A stretch of 64,000 bases of DNA, from positions 2,418,001 to 2,482,000 of the forward strand of contig OZ242189.1 in the NCBI GenBank assembly GCA_965205725.1, given 5' to 3'. Positions within the stretch are counted from its first letter, which is position 1. Every line of letters begins with the position of its first letter. This document shows, in pieces, positions 17,490 through 26,152 of this stretch. This DNA comes from G965205725 sp965205725 (lineage in GTDB: Bacteria; Pseudomonadota; Gammaproteobacteria; Pseudomonadales; Halieaceae). The notes under the pieces were generated by a model that did no database searches, had not been told where the DNA came from, and saw nothing but the letters and a program-made list of their open reading frames with translations. A program made the position numbers and the translations under genes.

Positions 17490-18635
17490 TCAGGCAGGGC
17501 CGTCATTGAAAAAGGCGTGAATGCGCTCTGCATCCCACATCGCGTCGCGGTAGCCCAGTGCTATCAATTCGTCCACAAACGGTTTTGCAAACAATAAGTA
17601 GCTAGCTGCGGTGGCGCCACCACCGCTGGTTGTTGCGCCTGTGCTGCGCAAAAACATACGCAGACTATTGGGCAGATGGTGGATCTTGCGGCCAGCGATT
17701 TTGTCCACTTGCTCGGTCGGCGAAATAACCAGGCTCTCAATACGTCTCAATGGTGTTGCCCCTTTGTTGCGTTTTTCCTCGGGAATCAAATCAATCAAGC
17801 GGTTAATGCGTTCCAGGTTTTCAATATCTCCCTCAAGACTGTCGATAAACGCACTGTTTAGCATATGGCCGATAATCTGAGCCATTGAGGGCGAGCGCCT
17901 GGCGGGTGCGTGGCTGCGCTGAACATTTGGGTCCCGATTGCCACTGACGCCAATAACGAAAACTCGCTCAGCGCCTAGGTGCAGGGCCGGGCTGATCGGT
18001 GCCAGTTGCCGCAATGCGCCATCGCCGTAAAATTCATATTCGATGCGAGTGGTGGGGAACAGGGCGGGTATCGCAGAGGATGCCATTAAGTGGTCAACCC
18101 CCAGCAGAGTCCTGCGGCCATGGCGCCGGTGTCGCTCCCAGCTTTGCATATTTTGAGAGGCCTGGAAGAAGCTCATGGAGCGGCCTGAGCTATACCCCAT
18201 TGCTGTGACGCAGACTGCTTCGATATCTCCGCGGGCGATTGCCCGGTCGATATTTTCAAAATTGATGTTGCGTTTGATCAATTGACGCAGTGGGCTGTTA
18301 TCAAGCAGTGCGATGGGCTTTCCTATGCCAACCCCCTGATTGAATAGAGAGAACCCAAACCTGCTGAGACCCTTGAGTGTTTCCCACACGCCGTAGCGGT
18401 AAATATCTCCTGGGTTCAGATTGCTCCAGATTGTTTCAAGTGCTGCTACCGAATTCTTGAAGTTGCCCTCATGTGCTGCCAGCGTGACTGCATTGATTGC
18501 ACCGGCTGAAGTGCCACAGATAATCGGAAAAGGATTGCGCGTGTCATCGGGCAGCAGTTCAGCAAGGGCTTTGAGTACACCCACTTGATAGGCGCCACGA
18601 GCGCCACCGCCAGAAAGTATCAGAGCATTTTTCAC
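17490..18635 (-). CDS. Patatin-like phospholipase
   Basis: A 381-residue serine lipid acyl-hydrolase. The oxyanion loop GGGARGAYQVG is near residue 10, the nucleophile elbow GTSAGAIN near residue 42 and the dyad Asp in FYGDGALRQ near residue 200. It resembles the bacterial patatin group with a C-terminal extension after the catalytic domain. The ATG is 4 nt after the stop of the small gene at 18640-18876, and that gene is coupled to another, so the three are likely one operon. The physiological lipid substrate is unknown. Confidence 0.9.
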   Translation of the reverse strand: MKNALILSGGGARGAYQVGVLKALAELLPDDTRNPFPIICGTSAGAINAVTLAAHEGNFKNSVAALETIWSNLNPGDIYRYGVWETLKGLSRFGFSLFNQGVGIGKPIALLDNSPLRQLIKRNINFENIDRAIARGDIEAVCVTAMGYSSGRSMSFFQASQNMQSWERHRRHGRRTLLGVDHLMASSAIPALFPTTRIEYEFYGDGALRQLAPISPALHLGAERVFVIGVSGNRDPNVQRSHAPARRSPSMAQIIGHMLNSAFIDSLEGDIENLERINRLIDLIPEEKRNKGATPLRRIESLVISPTEQVDKIAGRKIHHLPNSLRMFLRSTGATTSGGGATAASYLLFAKPFVDELIALGYRDAMWDAERIHAFFNDGPA

Positions 18636-18639
18636 AGGA

Positions 18640-18876
18640 TTAGAGATTATCCAAGCTCGTGCCCCTGGCTTCCAAAATTGGTTTCAGCCCTGTATAGGCC
18701 GCAGGTGTTTTATGCAGTGGAGTCGATGAAAACAGGTGGCAAACCAGGCGGTATTCCATACCTGAGCCCATACCTGCGTAAGGAACCGTGCCCACGGGTG
18801 ACTGCCGGCCGCGAGTGATCATAAGGCCTTCAATAGATAGCGCATGGTTCTCGGGTGTGTTTTCTTCCAGGCTCAT
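18640..18876 (-). CDS. Small hypothetical protein coupled to the patatin gene
   Basis: A 78-residue protein, MSLEENTPENHALSIEG... ending in KPILEARGTSLDNL, with no signal peptide or membrane helix. I do not recognise it. Support for its reality is contextual: ATG 18876 has GGAAG 7-8 nt upstream, the ATG overlaps the stop of the preceding frame as ATGA, and its own stop is 4 nt before the patatin ATG. Confidence 0.55.
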   Translation of the reverse strand: MSLEENTPENHALSIEGLMITRGRQSPVGTVPYAGMGSGMEYRLVCHLFSSTPLHKTPAAYTGLKPILEARGTSLDNL

Positions 18877-19016
18877 AACCGACGCTTCCTGACAATAGCG
18901 ACCGCCCCCCAAATGCCACCGACTGGCATCCAGTGCGGCGGCCCACATCGGGCCAAATACAATAGCCCGAAAAACACCAGGCCCAGCGCGACAAGCTTTT
19001 CCAGAACGGACAACAT
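18873..19016 (-). CDS. Tiny membrane protein, first gene of the patatin operon
   Basis: A 47-residue frame with one strong membrane helix (LEKLVALGLVFFGLLYLA) followed by a short tail ending in VRKRRL, so the tail is probably cytoplasmic. It overlaps the next gene by 4 nt (ATGA). No homologue is recognised, and the ribosome-binding site before 19016 is weak. Called from the ATGA coupling and the clear helix. Confidence 0.45.
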   Translation of the reverse strand: MLSVLEKLVALGLVFFGLLYLARCGPPHWMPVGGIWGAVAIVRKRRL

Positions 19017-19071
19017 GTGGGGATTATAGATCAGCATGCACGCGGTGTGCAGTCCGCGGTAATATGCCGCG

Positions 19072-19908
19072 ATGGAACTCATAACTTTCGATTTGGACGG
19101 AACTCTGCTCAATCGCTGCGGGGAGCTTTCGGCGTTTACCCGGCGTACCCTGGCGGCTCTGTCGGAGCGCGGCGTTGCTTACACGGTGGCGACAGGTCGT
19201 ACCTTGCACTCAGCGCGACAGGTTATTGAGGGTGCCGGGTTTAACCTGCCGCACATATACAAAAATGGGGTTATGATCTGGAACCCGTCTACCTCGCAAT
19301 ATTTGTTAGAGAACTATCTCACCCTGAAAGAGATCCAACATGTTTTAACCGCTGTGCGGGCGCGGCAACTTACGCCATTCATTTTTACTCTGGAACCCGC
19401 TAACCGGCATTGCATTTACCACACGCCACTTCTCAATGAGACAGAAGAGCGCTTGGCGCGGGATTTTTCTGAGCGCGCTGAAGCCGAGGTTTTACCGGTA
19501 TCCGATATGCCTGGGAATGTTGAGGTAACTAATATCAGTGCCCTGGGCAATCCAGAATCGGTACAGGCAGTGGAGGCGATAATCGAGGGCGAGCCGCATC
19601 TGGTGGCCTACGCTGGCAACGCGCTGGAAGGCATGGGTTTGCGTTGGATTGATATTCATCACACAGACGCGAGCAAGGGTGGCGCCGTTGCAATACTGAA
19701 GCAGCAATTGGGTGTTGGTCAGCTTATTTGCTTTGGCGATAGCGACAATGACTTGAGTATGTTTGCCGTTGCAGACGAATGCTATGCGCCGGAAAACGCC
19801 AAAGAATCTGTTAAGCAGGCTGCAACAGCCGTAATAGGTCATCACGACGAAGATGGTATTGCCCGCTTTCTCTGTCGACGCTTTGGTCTATCGGTGGCAA
19901 ATGCCTAA
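19072..19908 (+). CDS. Cof-type HAD-superfamily phosphatase
   Basis: A 278-residue haloacid-dehalogenase superfamily hydrolase. Motif I FDLDGTLL with Asp nucleophile and acid/base Asp lies at residues 5-12, motif II ATGRT near 40, and motifs III/IV with Lys (DASKGGAVAIL) and GDSDNDLSMF near 225. The large C2-type cap between motifs II and III and the K-G-x-A-V signature place it with Cof/YbhA sugar- and nucleotide-phosphate phosphatases. Substrate is not readable. It is divergent from the patatin operon with about 55 bases between. Confidence 0.88.
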   Translation: MELITFDLDGTLLNRCGELSAFTRRTLAALSERGVAYTVATGRTLHSARQVIEGAGFNLPHIYKNGVMIWNPSTSQYLLENYLTLKEIQHVLTAVRARQLTPFIFTLEPANRHCIYHTPLLNETEERLARDFSERAEAEVLPVSDMPGNVEVTNISALGNPESVQAVEAIIEGEPHLVAYAGNALEGMGLRWIDIHHTDASKGGAVAILKQQLGVGQLICFGDSDNDLSMFAVADECYAPENAKESVKQAATAVIGHHDEDGIARFLCRRFGLSVANA

Positions 19909-20004
19909 GCCCGTATTGGAAGCACAGCGCAGCTTGCGACCTTTAAACTATGGGCCTATATTGTGTCACATCCAGTTGTCGCCATGTTTTAGAAAGGAAG
20001 GATT

Positions 20005-20997
20005 ATGGAATTTTTAAGAACGCCTGATGCGTGCTTTGAAGGTTTGCCTGACTATGACTTTGCCCCGAACTATCTGGATGTGAATGACAGCGAAGGAGAC
20101 AAATTGCGCATTCACTACCTGGACGAAGGCCCTGCCGATGGCCAGGCCGTATTGTTGATGCACGGGCAGCCCACCTGGTCCTATCTCTACAGAAAAATGA
20201 TTCCTGGTCTGCTAGCGGCTGGCTACAGGGTCATTGCACCCGATTTGGTTGGATTCGGCAAATCAGATAAACCCACCCAGAGAAGCGATTACACTTATGC
20301 GCGGCATGTCGCATGGATGAGCGAGTGGCTGACCACGCTGGGTGTCAGCAATGCCATTTTTTTTGGTCAGGACTGGGGCGGGTTGATTGGTTTACGCCTG
20401 GTAGCCGCTTTCCCTGAGCGCTTTGTCGGTGTTGTAATCTCCAATACAGGCTTGCCAGTGGGCATGATTCCTGAGCAGTTTACCGATGCACTTAAAGAGG
20501 CTGACAAGACTCTGCCCGTTGTACAGGCCTCAGAGTTGGGCGAGCGCTTTCGCGATACATCGGGTATTCCCGGATTTTTGTACTGGCGTAAGTTTTGCTC
20601 TGAGACGCCAGAGCTTGACGTGAGTGAGGTAATGAAATTTAGCGGTGGAGCACTGGATGAAAACGTGCTTGCAGCCTATAACGCGCCATTTCCCGATGGC
20701 AGCTATGTCATGGGTGCGCGGCAGTTTCCCACTCTGGTGCCAGTGTTTAAAGATAACGTGGAAGTCCCCGCCAACCTGGAAGCCTGGAAGGTGCTGGAGC
20801 GGTTTGAGAAGCCTTTCCTGCTGGCTTTCAGTGACAGTGATCCCGTGACCGCAGGGGGCGAGGCTGCCTTTGTGAACCGTGTTCCCGGATGCAAGGGTAT
20901 GCCACATCGCACTATCGAAAACGGCGGCCACTTTATACAGGAAGACCAGCCTGAAGCATGTGTGCAAGCCATTCTGGACTTGGTTGCAGCATCCTAG
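20005..20997 (+). CDS. Haloalkane dehalogenase-like alpha/beta hydrolase
   Basis: A 330-residue alpha/beta hydrolase close to haloalkane dehalogenase subfamily I. The oxyanion region is HGQPTWSYLYRKM, the nucleophile elbow GQDWGG (Asp nucleophile with the halide-stabilising Trp), a cap Trp lies in FLYWRKF, the acid is in LAFSDSDPVT and the base His is in GGHFIQED. These enzymes hydrolyse carbon-halogen bonds, releasing an alcohol and halide. AAGGAAGG sits just before the ATG. The next gene encodes a GST-like protein. Natural substrate is unknown; some relatives are not true dehalogenases. Confidence 0.85.
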   Translation: MEFLRTPDACFEGLPDYDFAPNYLDVNDSEGDKLRIHYLDEGPADGQAVLLMHGQPTWSYLYRKMIPGLLAAGYRVIAPDLVGFGKSDKPTQRSDYTYARHVAWMSEWLTTLGVSNAIFFGQDWGGLIGLRLVAAFPERFVGVVISNTGLPVGMIPEQFTDALKEADKTLPVVQASELGERFRDTSGIPGFLYWRKFCSETPELDVSEVMKFSGGALDENVLAAYNAPFPDGSYVMGARQFPTLVPVFKDNVEVPANLEAWKVLERFEKPFLLAFSDSDPVTAGGEAAFVNRVPGCKGMPHRTIENGGHFIQEDQPEACVQAILDLVAAS

Positions 20998-21075
20998 CAG
21001 CCTGTGGGTTTCTAAGCCGCCGTATTATCGGGCGTCGAGCAGACGCCACAACAGATTAAGTTTCAGGGTTGAGAT

Positions 21076-22179
21076 ATGGCTGACAGTGATCGCATTTTAC
21101 TAACGGGTGGCGCAGGTTCACCTTATACCCGCAAAATGGTAGCCCTGCTGCGCTATCGCCAAATTCCATACAGCATTATTTGGGGTGACCCGGCAGCAGC
21201 CGGCTCCATGGGATTGCCGCTGCCAAAAGTTGTCTTGCATCCGACCTTTTTCTTTAAGGATCAGGCCGGTGAGCTGGAAGCTGTGGTTGACTCAACCCCA
21301 ATTATTCGGCGCCTGGAGCAGGAGTTTCCCGGCCGAAGTGTTATTCCCACAGACCCTGTTATGGCTTTCGTCAACTACCTCCTGGAAGATTTTGGTGACG
21401 AGTGGTGCACCAAGTACATGTTCCACTACCGCTGGACATTTCAAGCAGATATTGATCGAGCCGCTCAGCAGCTTACCTTGCAAATGACGCCTGGCATTTC
21501 AGAGCAGGATTTGCAGAAATTCGGCAAGCAATTCAGTGATCGTCAAATGGGCCGCCTGGGCGTGGTTGGCTCCAACGAAGTAACCCGCCCTGTTATTGAG
21601 GGCAGCTACAAGCGATTTCTGCAATTGATGGATGCGCATTTGGCGCAGCATAATTTTCTGTTTGGCAATCGCCCAGCCAGCGCCGATTACGGCTTGTTTG
21701 GCCAGTTGACGCAGTTGGTTGGTTTCGATCCCACCTCGCAGTTAATCGCTTACGCTGAAGGGCCAAGAACCGTCGCCTGGGTTTATCTGATGGAAGATCA
21801 GTGTGGCCGCGAGCCCACCGAAGACGATTGGAATACGGAGATCGGTGATACTTTAAAGAATCTGTTGTGCGAAGTGGGCCGGGTCTATGTGCCGGCATTA
21901 CTTGCCAATGCTAAAGCGAAAGCTGCTGGCGAAAAAAATTGGGAAACTAAAATTGACGGTTTGCCGTGGGCTCAGCAGACATTTCCCTATCAAGCCAAGT
22001 GCCTGGCCTGGATTAATGAGGAATATCAGACTCTGTCCGAGCCAGAAAAAGCCAGAGTGGATGCGATTCTTGCCGGTACCGGCTGTGACGCATTGATTCA
22101 GGCTGGCAAAGAAACTTTCGGCAACGGCGCTGTCCCAACAATCACCCTTGCGACCCATGCGCCGAAACACCAGATTTGA
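21076..22179 (+). CDS. Glutathione S-transferase-like protein
   Basis: A 367-residue protein with a thioredoxin-like N-terminal domain (ILLTGGAGSPYTRKMVALLRY, then VVLHPTFFFKD and VVDSTPIIRRLEQEFPGR, the usual glutathione-binding Ser/Thr position) and a helical C-terminal domain (LFGNRPASADYGLFGQLTQL). It is longer than a classic GST of about 210-230 residues, with an extra helical tail of roughly 130 residues. The SPYTRK motif has no Cys. Position right after the dehalogenase-like gene suggests a detoxification or catabolic role. Confidence 0.75.
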   Translation: MADSDRILLTGGAGSPYTRKMVALLRYRQIPYSIIWGDPAAAGSMGLPLPKVVLHPTFFFKDQAGELEAVVDSTPIIRRLEQEFPGRSVIPTDPVMAFVNYLLEDFGDEWCTKYMFHYRWTFQADIDRAAQQLTLQMTPGISEQDLQKFGKQFSDRQMGRLGVVGSNEVTRPVIEGSYKRFLQLMDAHLAQHNFLFGNRPASADYGLFGQLTQLVGFDPTSQLIAYAEGPRTVAWVYLMEDQCGREPTEDDWNTEIGDTLKNLLCEVGRVYVPALLANAKAKAAGEKNWETKIDGLPWAQQTFPYQAKCLAWINEEYQTLSEPEKARVDAILAGTGCDALIQAGKETFGNGAVPTITLATHAPKHQI

Positions 22180-22234
22180 CCATAGCCCTACGGTAATGAC
22201 TCTCTGTGTTAGTTTGATTATCAAATTACAGGGA

Positions 22235-22373
22235 GAGACCTTTGCACGGAAGATGATTTCACTTTCAGGCAAGGCAAAAACGCACGGAATGAGGGAGTTT
22301 ATGCTTATAAATGACCGATTGAGTACGATTTTAACGCAGCATGCAGGTGAAATGGCTTTCGTGCAAAGGTCTC
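22235..22373 (+). mobile_element. GAGACC-MITE copy 2
   Basis: 139 bp with the same ends as copy 1 and a 5-bp target duplication AGGGA (22230-22234 and 22374-22378). It lies between the GST-like gene and the MFS-like carrier gene. Like copy 1 it has CTT at the variable codon position in the middle, where copies 3 and 4 have GGT. Confidence 0.92.
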
Positions 22374-22432
22374 AGGGAATTACAGTCCGTCTATGTTTAT
22401 GACACAGGGAAAGTCTATTCCTGTTAATGACA

Positions 22433-22475
22433 CGTTAGATCGGATCGCTCGCTCCGCGGGCGATCCGATCTAACG
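22433..22475. repeat. Perfect 16-bp inverted repeat just upstream of the carrier gene
   Basis: CGTTAGATCGGATCGC and its exact complement are separated by an 11-nt GC-rich loop. It ends 10 bases before the ATG at 22486. It could be a terminator-like or attenuator hairpin, or a REP-like element; the loop contains a GGAGCGAGCG core (minus strand) that also occurs near 43807. Confidence 0.85.
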
Positions 22476-22485
22476 GCAGCCGACC

Positions 22486-23766
22486 ATGCGTAAGGCAGTC
22501 AAAATAGAACAAAGCGAAATTCGCGCCACCCTCACCTCTTTCGCGCTGGTGTTCACTCTCATGGCGGCCTATTACATCTTGCGGCCAGTGCGCGACGCAA
22601 TGGCCAGCGACTGGAGCGACGCTGAGGTTGCCACTTTGTGGACCATCAATTTTTTCTTCAGCGCAATAGCGGTCGCTGTCTACGGCACTGCCGTCAGCAG
22701 GGTTCGTTTTCAGCGCCTGGTTCCTTCGGTCTACGGGTTCTTCGCCTTTACGTTCGTGGGCTTTTACCTCGGCTCGCAGATGTTCTCTGACCGCACGCTC
22801 CTGGATCAATCATTCTATGTCTGGGTCAGCGTATTCAGCCTGTTTCATGTATCGGTTTTCTGGAGCTTCATGTCAGACCTGTTCAGCAAAGCCCAGGCGC
22901 CACGCTTGTTCGGTTTTATTGGTGCCGGTGCCAGCTCGGGAGCAATTTTCGGGCCGGCCATTGCAACATTGTTTGTCGGCACACTGGGCACAGATAATTT
23001 GGTGTTGATGGCTACAGCCCTGCTGATATGTACAATTCCAATCGTTGTCGGGTTACAAAATCTTAAAACCAACAACCTGCACAATGGGGGCATTCAAGTC
23101 GCCGGGGATAACCTTGTGTTTATCGGCGGCAACCCGCTCAAAGGTTTTCTGGATTTCTGTACCAGCCCCTATCTACTGGCTATCGGGCTATTCATTTTCC
23201 TGTACACCTTCATCAGCTCGTTTATCTATTTTGAACTCAAGAACCTGTTGGCAGATTACAGCCGCGCAGAGCGCTCACAAATTTGGGCGGGCATGGATCT
23301 CGCGGTCAACTCTCTCACCTTTGTTATCGCCATATTCGTCACTGGACGCATGGCTACACGATTTGGGCTGTCCATCACCCTGGCCTCAGTGCCGGTGATC
23401 ATCATGGGCGGTATGCTCACTATTGCAGCGGTGCCAGCAATCGCGGTAGTCGCGGGGCTGCAAGTGGTGCGGCGGGCGGGCAACTACGCGATTACCCGGC
23501 CGGGGCGGGAAATGTTGTTTACCGCAGTTAATCGCGAAACTCGATTCAAAACCAAGCCGGTCATCGACATTGTGGTGTATCGTGGCGGCGATACCATTGC
23601 CGGCTGGATGTTTACCTGGCTCAGCACTGGCATCGGTTTAGGTCTTGGTGCAATCGCTCTGACAGGCGCAGTTGTTGCGGCCCTGTGGGCAAGCGTAGGC
23701 TACTATTTGGGCAAGCGCTTTGCGCGAGACAATCCAGCCAGCGAAGGGTTTGGCGACGCGAGATAA
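22486..23766 (+). CDS. MFS-like transporter, possible nucleotide-carrier relative
   Basis: A 426-residue inner-membrane protein with about 11-12 hydrophobic helices. Its N-terminal TLTSFALVFTLMAAYYILRPVRDAM segment, with LRPVRD after the first helix, resembles bacterial proteins grouped with NTP/NDP exchange carriers and the MFS. A cytoplasmic loop (LQNLKTNNLHNGG) separates two halves. The transported solute is unknown. The ATG is only 10 nt from a strong hairpin and has no obvious ribosome-binding site, so translation may depend on that structure or start later. Confidence 0.7.
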   Translation: MRKAVKIEQSEIRATLTSFALVFTLMAAYYILRPVRDAMASDWSDAEVATLWTINFFFSAIAVAVYGTAVSRVRFQRLVPSVYGFFAFTFVGFYLGSQMFSDRTLLDQSFYVWVSVFSLFHVSVFWSFMSDLFSKAQAPRLFGFIGAGASSGAIFGPAIATLFVGTLGTDNLVLMATALLICTIPIVVGLQNLKTNNLHNGGIQVAGDNLVFIGGNPLKGFLDFCTSPYLLAIGLFIFLYTFISSFIYFELKNLLADYSRAERSQIWAGMDLAVNSLTFVIAIFVTGRMATRFGLSITLASVPVIIMGGMLTIAAVPAIAVVAGLQVVRRAGNYAITRPGREMLFTAVNRETRFKTKPVIDIVVYRGGDTIAGWMFTWLSTGIGLGLGAIALTGAVVAALWASVGYYLGKRFARDNPASEGFGDAR

Positions 23767-23825
23767 AATGCACAAGTCGGTTTGGCTGTTAGGAATAAAA
23801 AGGGCTCTGGCCTCTACGGCGACAA

Positions 23826-23970
23826 CTATCGGAACTTTGGTAGGCGCTTCTCCATAAAGGCCGTCACGGCTTCAATATTTTCCGGACTACCGGCCTGCTT
23901 CAGCATACCCGCGTCTTCTGCGTCAAAAGCCGCATTTATATGGTCTCTATGGGGCATCGGAAACGAGGTT
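23826..23970 (-). pseudogene. 3' remnant of an enoyl-CoA hydratase/isomerase gene
   Basis: The frame reads INAAFDAEDAGMLKQAGSPE then AVTAFMEKRLPKFR and a stop at 23826-23828. The last part is the typical C-terminus of enoyl-CoA hydratases (AFLEKRPPKF-like). The crotonase core is missing. It lies downstream of the nitroreductase gene on the same strand and is probably a leftover of the acyl-CoA operon above it. Confidence 0.6.
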
Positions 23971-23971
23971 C

Positions 23972-24646
23972 CTATTCGTGGAAGTGAACAATATCGGACA
24001 GCGAACCGCGGTCAGTCCAGGCTTTATTGGCGGGTGCATCTACAACTTCGTAGCCAAATGAGATGCCAAACAGCAACTTGTCGGAGGCCTTTACACCCAG
24101 CACTTCGCGTACCAGATCACACTGAAAACTCAGCGCTGTTTGCGGTACGCAACCAAGGCCATGAGCCACCATCGAAAGCATCAGGGTTTGAGCATACATA
24201 CCCAGGTCGCAGGCTTCACGCAGGCCAAACGGTTCCGGTAAAAACAAAAACACCACATGGGGCGCATCAAAAAACGTAAAGTTGCGCATAAACTGTATTT
24301 GGCGCTTGTCCTTGTCTTCGCGCCTGATACCGCAGGCGTCGTAGAGCGTCATAGCGGCGCCGTATTGACGCTCCTTATACACAGCCTCATAGACGCCATC
24401 GTAAGGAAAGTCCATGCTCATCTTGCCTTCGATAAACTCGGCAGGCATGCGCTCCCGTAAATTTTCAACCTTTTCACCCGAAGCCACATGTACTTGCCAA
24501 GGCTGAGTATTGCAATTTGAGGGGGCTCTCAGAGACACATTAAATACCTTATTTAATACATCCTGCGACACAGGATCTTCTTTGAACGCGCGAACAGACT
24601 TGCGACTGGCGACAACGTCGGCAAAAACTTGGGCGGTATCGGTCAT
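23972..24646 (-). CDS. Nitroreductase-family FMN protein
   Basis: A 224-residue FMN-dependent oxidoreductase of the nitroreductase fold: SRKSVRAFKEDPV near residue 13 (FMN phosphate Arg), LRAPSNCNTQPWQVHV near residue 37, and GLGCVPQTAL near residue 160. Members reduce nitro groups, quinones or enoates with NAD(P)H. It begins 2 nt after the end of a degraded CoA-transferase fragment, so it once belonged to the acyl-CoA operon to the right and may still be read from it. Confidence 0.85.
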   Translation of the reverse strand: MTDTAQVFADVVASRKSVRAFKEDPVSQDVLNKVFNVSLRAPSNCNTQPWQVHVASGEKVENLRERMPAEFIEGKMSMDFPYDGVYEAVYKERQYGAAMTLYDACGIRREDKDKRQIQFMRNFTFFDAPHVVFLFLPEPFGLREACDLGMYAQTLMLSMVAHGLGCVPQTALSFQCDLVREVLGVKASDKLLFGISFGYEVVDAPANKAWTDRGSLSDIVHFHE

Positions 24647-24648
24647 GG

Positions 24649-24986
24649 TTAAGCAATAGCTCCGGAGTTTCTCAGGGCATCAATTGTAGCTGCATCAGCA
24701 CCTAACTCAGCAAGTATTTCATTGCTATCTGTACCCGGCTTAACGGGTGGCCGCTGGATTTCTCCAGGGGTGTCACTAAAACGCGGGGCCGGTGCGGTCT
24801 GCTCATAGCCTTCAAACGATTTCAGAACAGTTTCAACACCTTCATCACTATAGTGCGCCCATTGATTCGCGCGTTGCTCCAGTTGTGCGAAGGTTGCCCG
24901 CTGATCTCCACCAAAGCATCGCGCTCTGGTACTTTGTCGGCGACCGTTTCAAACAAGTTGGCCAGGTTAAACGGCCTTAACACCAT
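24649..24986 (-). pseudogene. Chimeric remnant: acyl-CoA ligase N-terminus joined to CoA-transferase III C-terminus
   Basis: From ATG 24986 the frame reads RPFNLANLFETVADKVPERD and ALVEISGQ, the start of an AMP-forming acyl-CoA synthetase. A frameshift near 24890 restores the next expected ligase segment FAQLEQRANQWAHY. Without a break this runs into FSDTPGEIQRPPVKPG, SNEILAELG and ALRNSGAIA, the end of a CaiB/BaiF-type CoA-transferase. So two genes were fused by a deletion of their middle parts and the product then lost frame. The 5' end is 2 nt after the thiolase stop and the 3' end 2 nt before the nitroreductase start. Confidence 0.65.
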
Positions 24987-24988
24987 GT

Positions 24989-26152
24989 TTATCCTTTCTC
25001 TGCACTCACAACCCACATGGCAAAGAACTGGGCACCGCCACCGTAGGCATGGCCCAGCGCCGTTTTAGCACCAGCAACCTGATGAGCCTCGGCAGTACCG
25101 CGAACCTGGCGCGCGGCTTCGGCAAAACGAATCATGCCAGACGCGCCAATGGCATTAGACGACAAAACACCTCCGGAACAATTCCACGGTATGTCACCGT
25201 TCTCATCCAGCGAGGTGGCACCCTCCAGGGTGACTTGCCAGCCTTTACCTTCCTCGGCAAAGCCAAGGTTTTCCAGCCACATGGGTTCATACCAGGAAAA
25301 TGGTACGTACACTTCAGCACAGTCGAGGTCTTTGCGGGGATTGCTTATGCTCGCCTGCTTATAGACATCAGCGGCACAATCGCGCCCTGCCTGTGGGTTC
25401 ACTTCCTCGCGGCCTGCATACATGGTCGGCTCTGAACGCATGGCAACACCGCGAATCCAGGCTGGCTTATTGGGAGAATCGTTCGCCAGGGATTCATCCG
25501 CAATCACCATCGCACAAGCACCGTCGGAGGACGGACAGCTCTCCAGAAAACGAATGGGGTCCCATAACATCGGCGATTCTTCTACCTGAGCCATGGTGAT
25601 ATCTGGTAGTTGCAAGTGAGCCAGCGGGTTGCGCGAACCATGCAATCGGTCTTTGGTTGCCACCTTAATGCCCACATCATAGGGCGCTTGTGAACGGCGC
25701 ATGTACTCACGAATAATCGGCGCAAAGTATCCACCCGCACCTGCGTTCAAATGCGGCGAAAACGGGTGTGGGCTGGACAGTGCCCACATCGCATTAGATT
25801 CAGATTGTTTCTCGAACGTTACAGTGAGCACCCGCTTGAATGTGCCGCTCTGAACATGTGAGGCCGCGACCAGGGCAGTTGATCCGCCAACGGAGCCTGC
25901 TGTATGTACACGCAACATCGGTTTACCATTACAGCCGAGCGCGTCGGTTAAGTATATTTCCGGCATGACGACACCTTCAAACATATCCGGCGCCTTACCG
26001 ATAATCACCGCCTCAATATCATTCCAGGTTAGGTCTGCATCCTGTAGCGCGTTAAATGCCGCCTCGCGCACCAGCCCGGCTATAGAAACATCGCTGCGTT
26101 TGGTCTGGTATTTGGTTTGACCAATGCCGACCACTGCTGCCAGGTTCGCCAT
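24989..26152 (-). CDS. Thiolase-superfamily protein, SCP-x/Ltp type (1)
   Basis: A 387-residue thiolase-fold protein: AAVVGIGQTKYQTKRSD at the N-terminus, CPSSDGACAMVIADE in the middle and CSGGVLSSNAIGASG plus ALGHAYGGGAQFFAMWV near the end, the last holding the usual His and Gly-rich loops. At the place of the N-terminal nucleophile Cys it has VHTAGSVGGSTAL, so the condensing Cys seems absent, as in lipid-transfer-protein-like aldolases. It overlaps the next thiolase gene upstream by one base (TAATG). Probable role is acyl-CoA side-chain cleavage together with its partner genes. Confidence 0.8.
   Translation of the reverse strand: MANLAAVVGIGQTKYQTKRSDVSIAGLVREAAFNALQDADLTWNDIEAVIIGKAPDMFEGVVMPEIYLTDALGCNGKPMLRVHTAGSVGGSTALVAASHVQSGTFKRVLTVTFEKQSESNAMWALSSPHPFSPHLNAGAGGYFAPIIREYMRRSQAPYDVGIKVATKDRLHGSRNPLAHLQLPDITMAQVEESPMLWDPIRFLESCPSSDGACAMVIADESLANDSPNKPAWIRGVAMRSEPTMYAGREEVNPQAGRDCAADVYKQASISNPRKDLDCAEVYVPFSWYEPMWLENLGFAEEGKGWQVTLEGATSLDENGDIPWNCSGGVLSSNAIGASGMIRFAEAARQVRGTAEAHQVAGAKTALGHAYGGGAQFFAMWVVSAEKG

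Noticed and set aside
22148..22402. Open frame of 84 codons through MITE copy 2
   Set aside because: It starts inside the GST-like gene in another frame and owes its middle to the MITE; no sign of translation.
23782..24279. 165-codon plus-strand frame
   Set aside because: Shadow of the nitroreductase gene and the hydratase remnant on the other strand.
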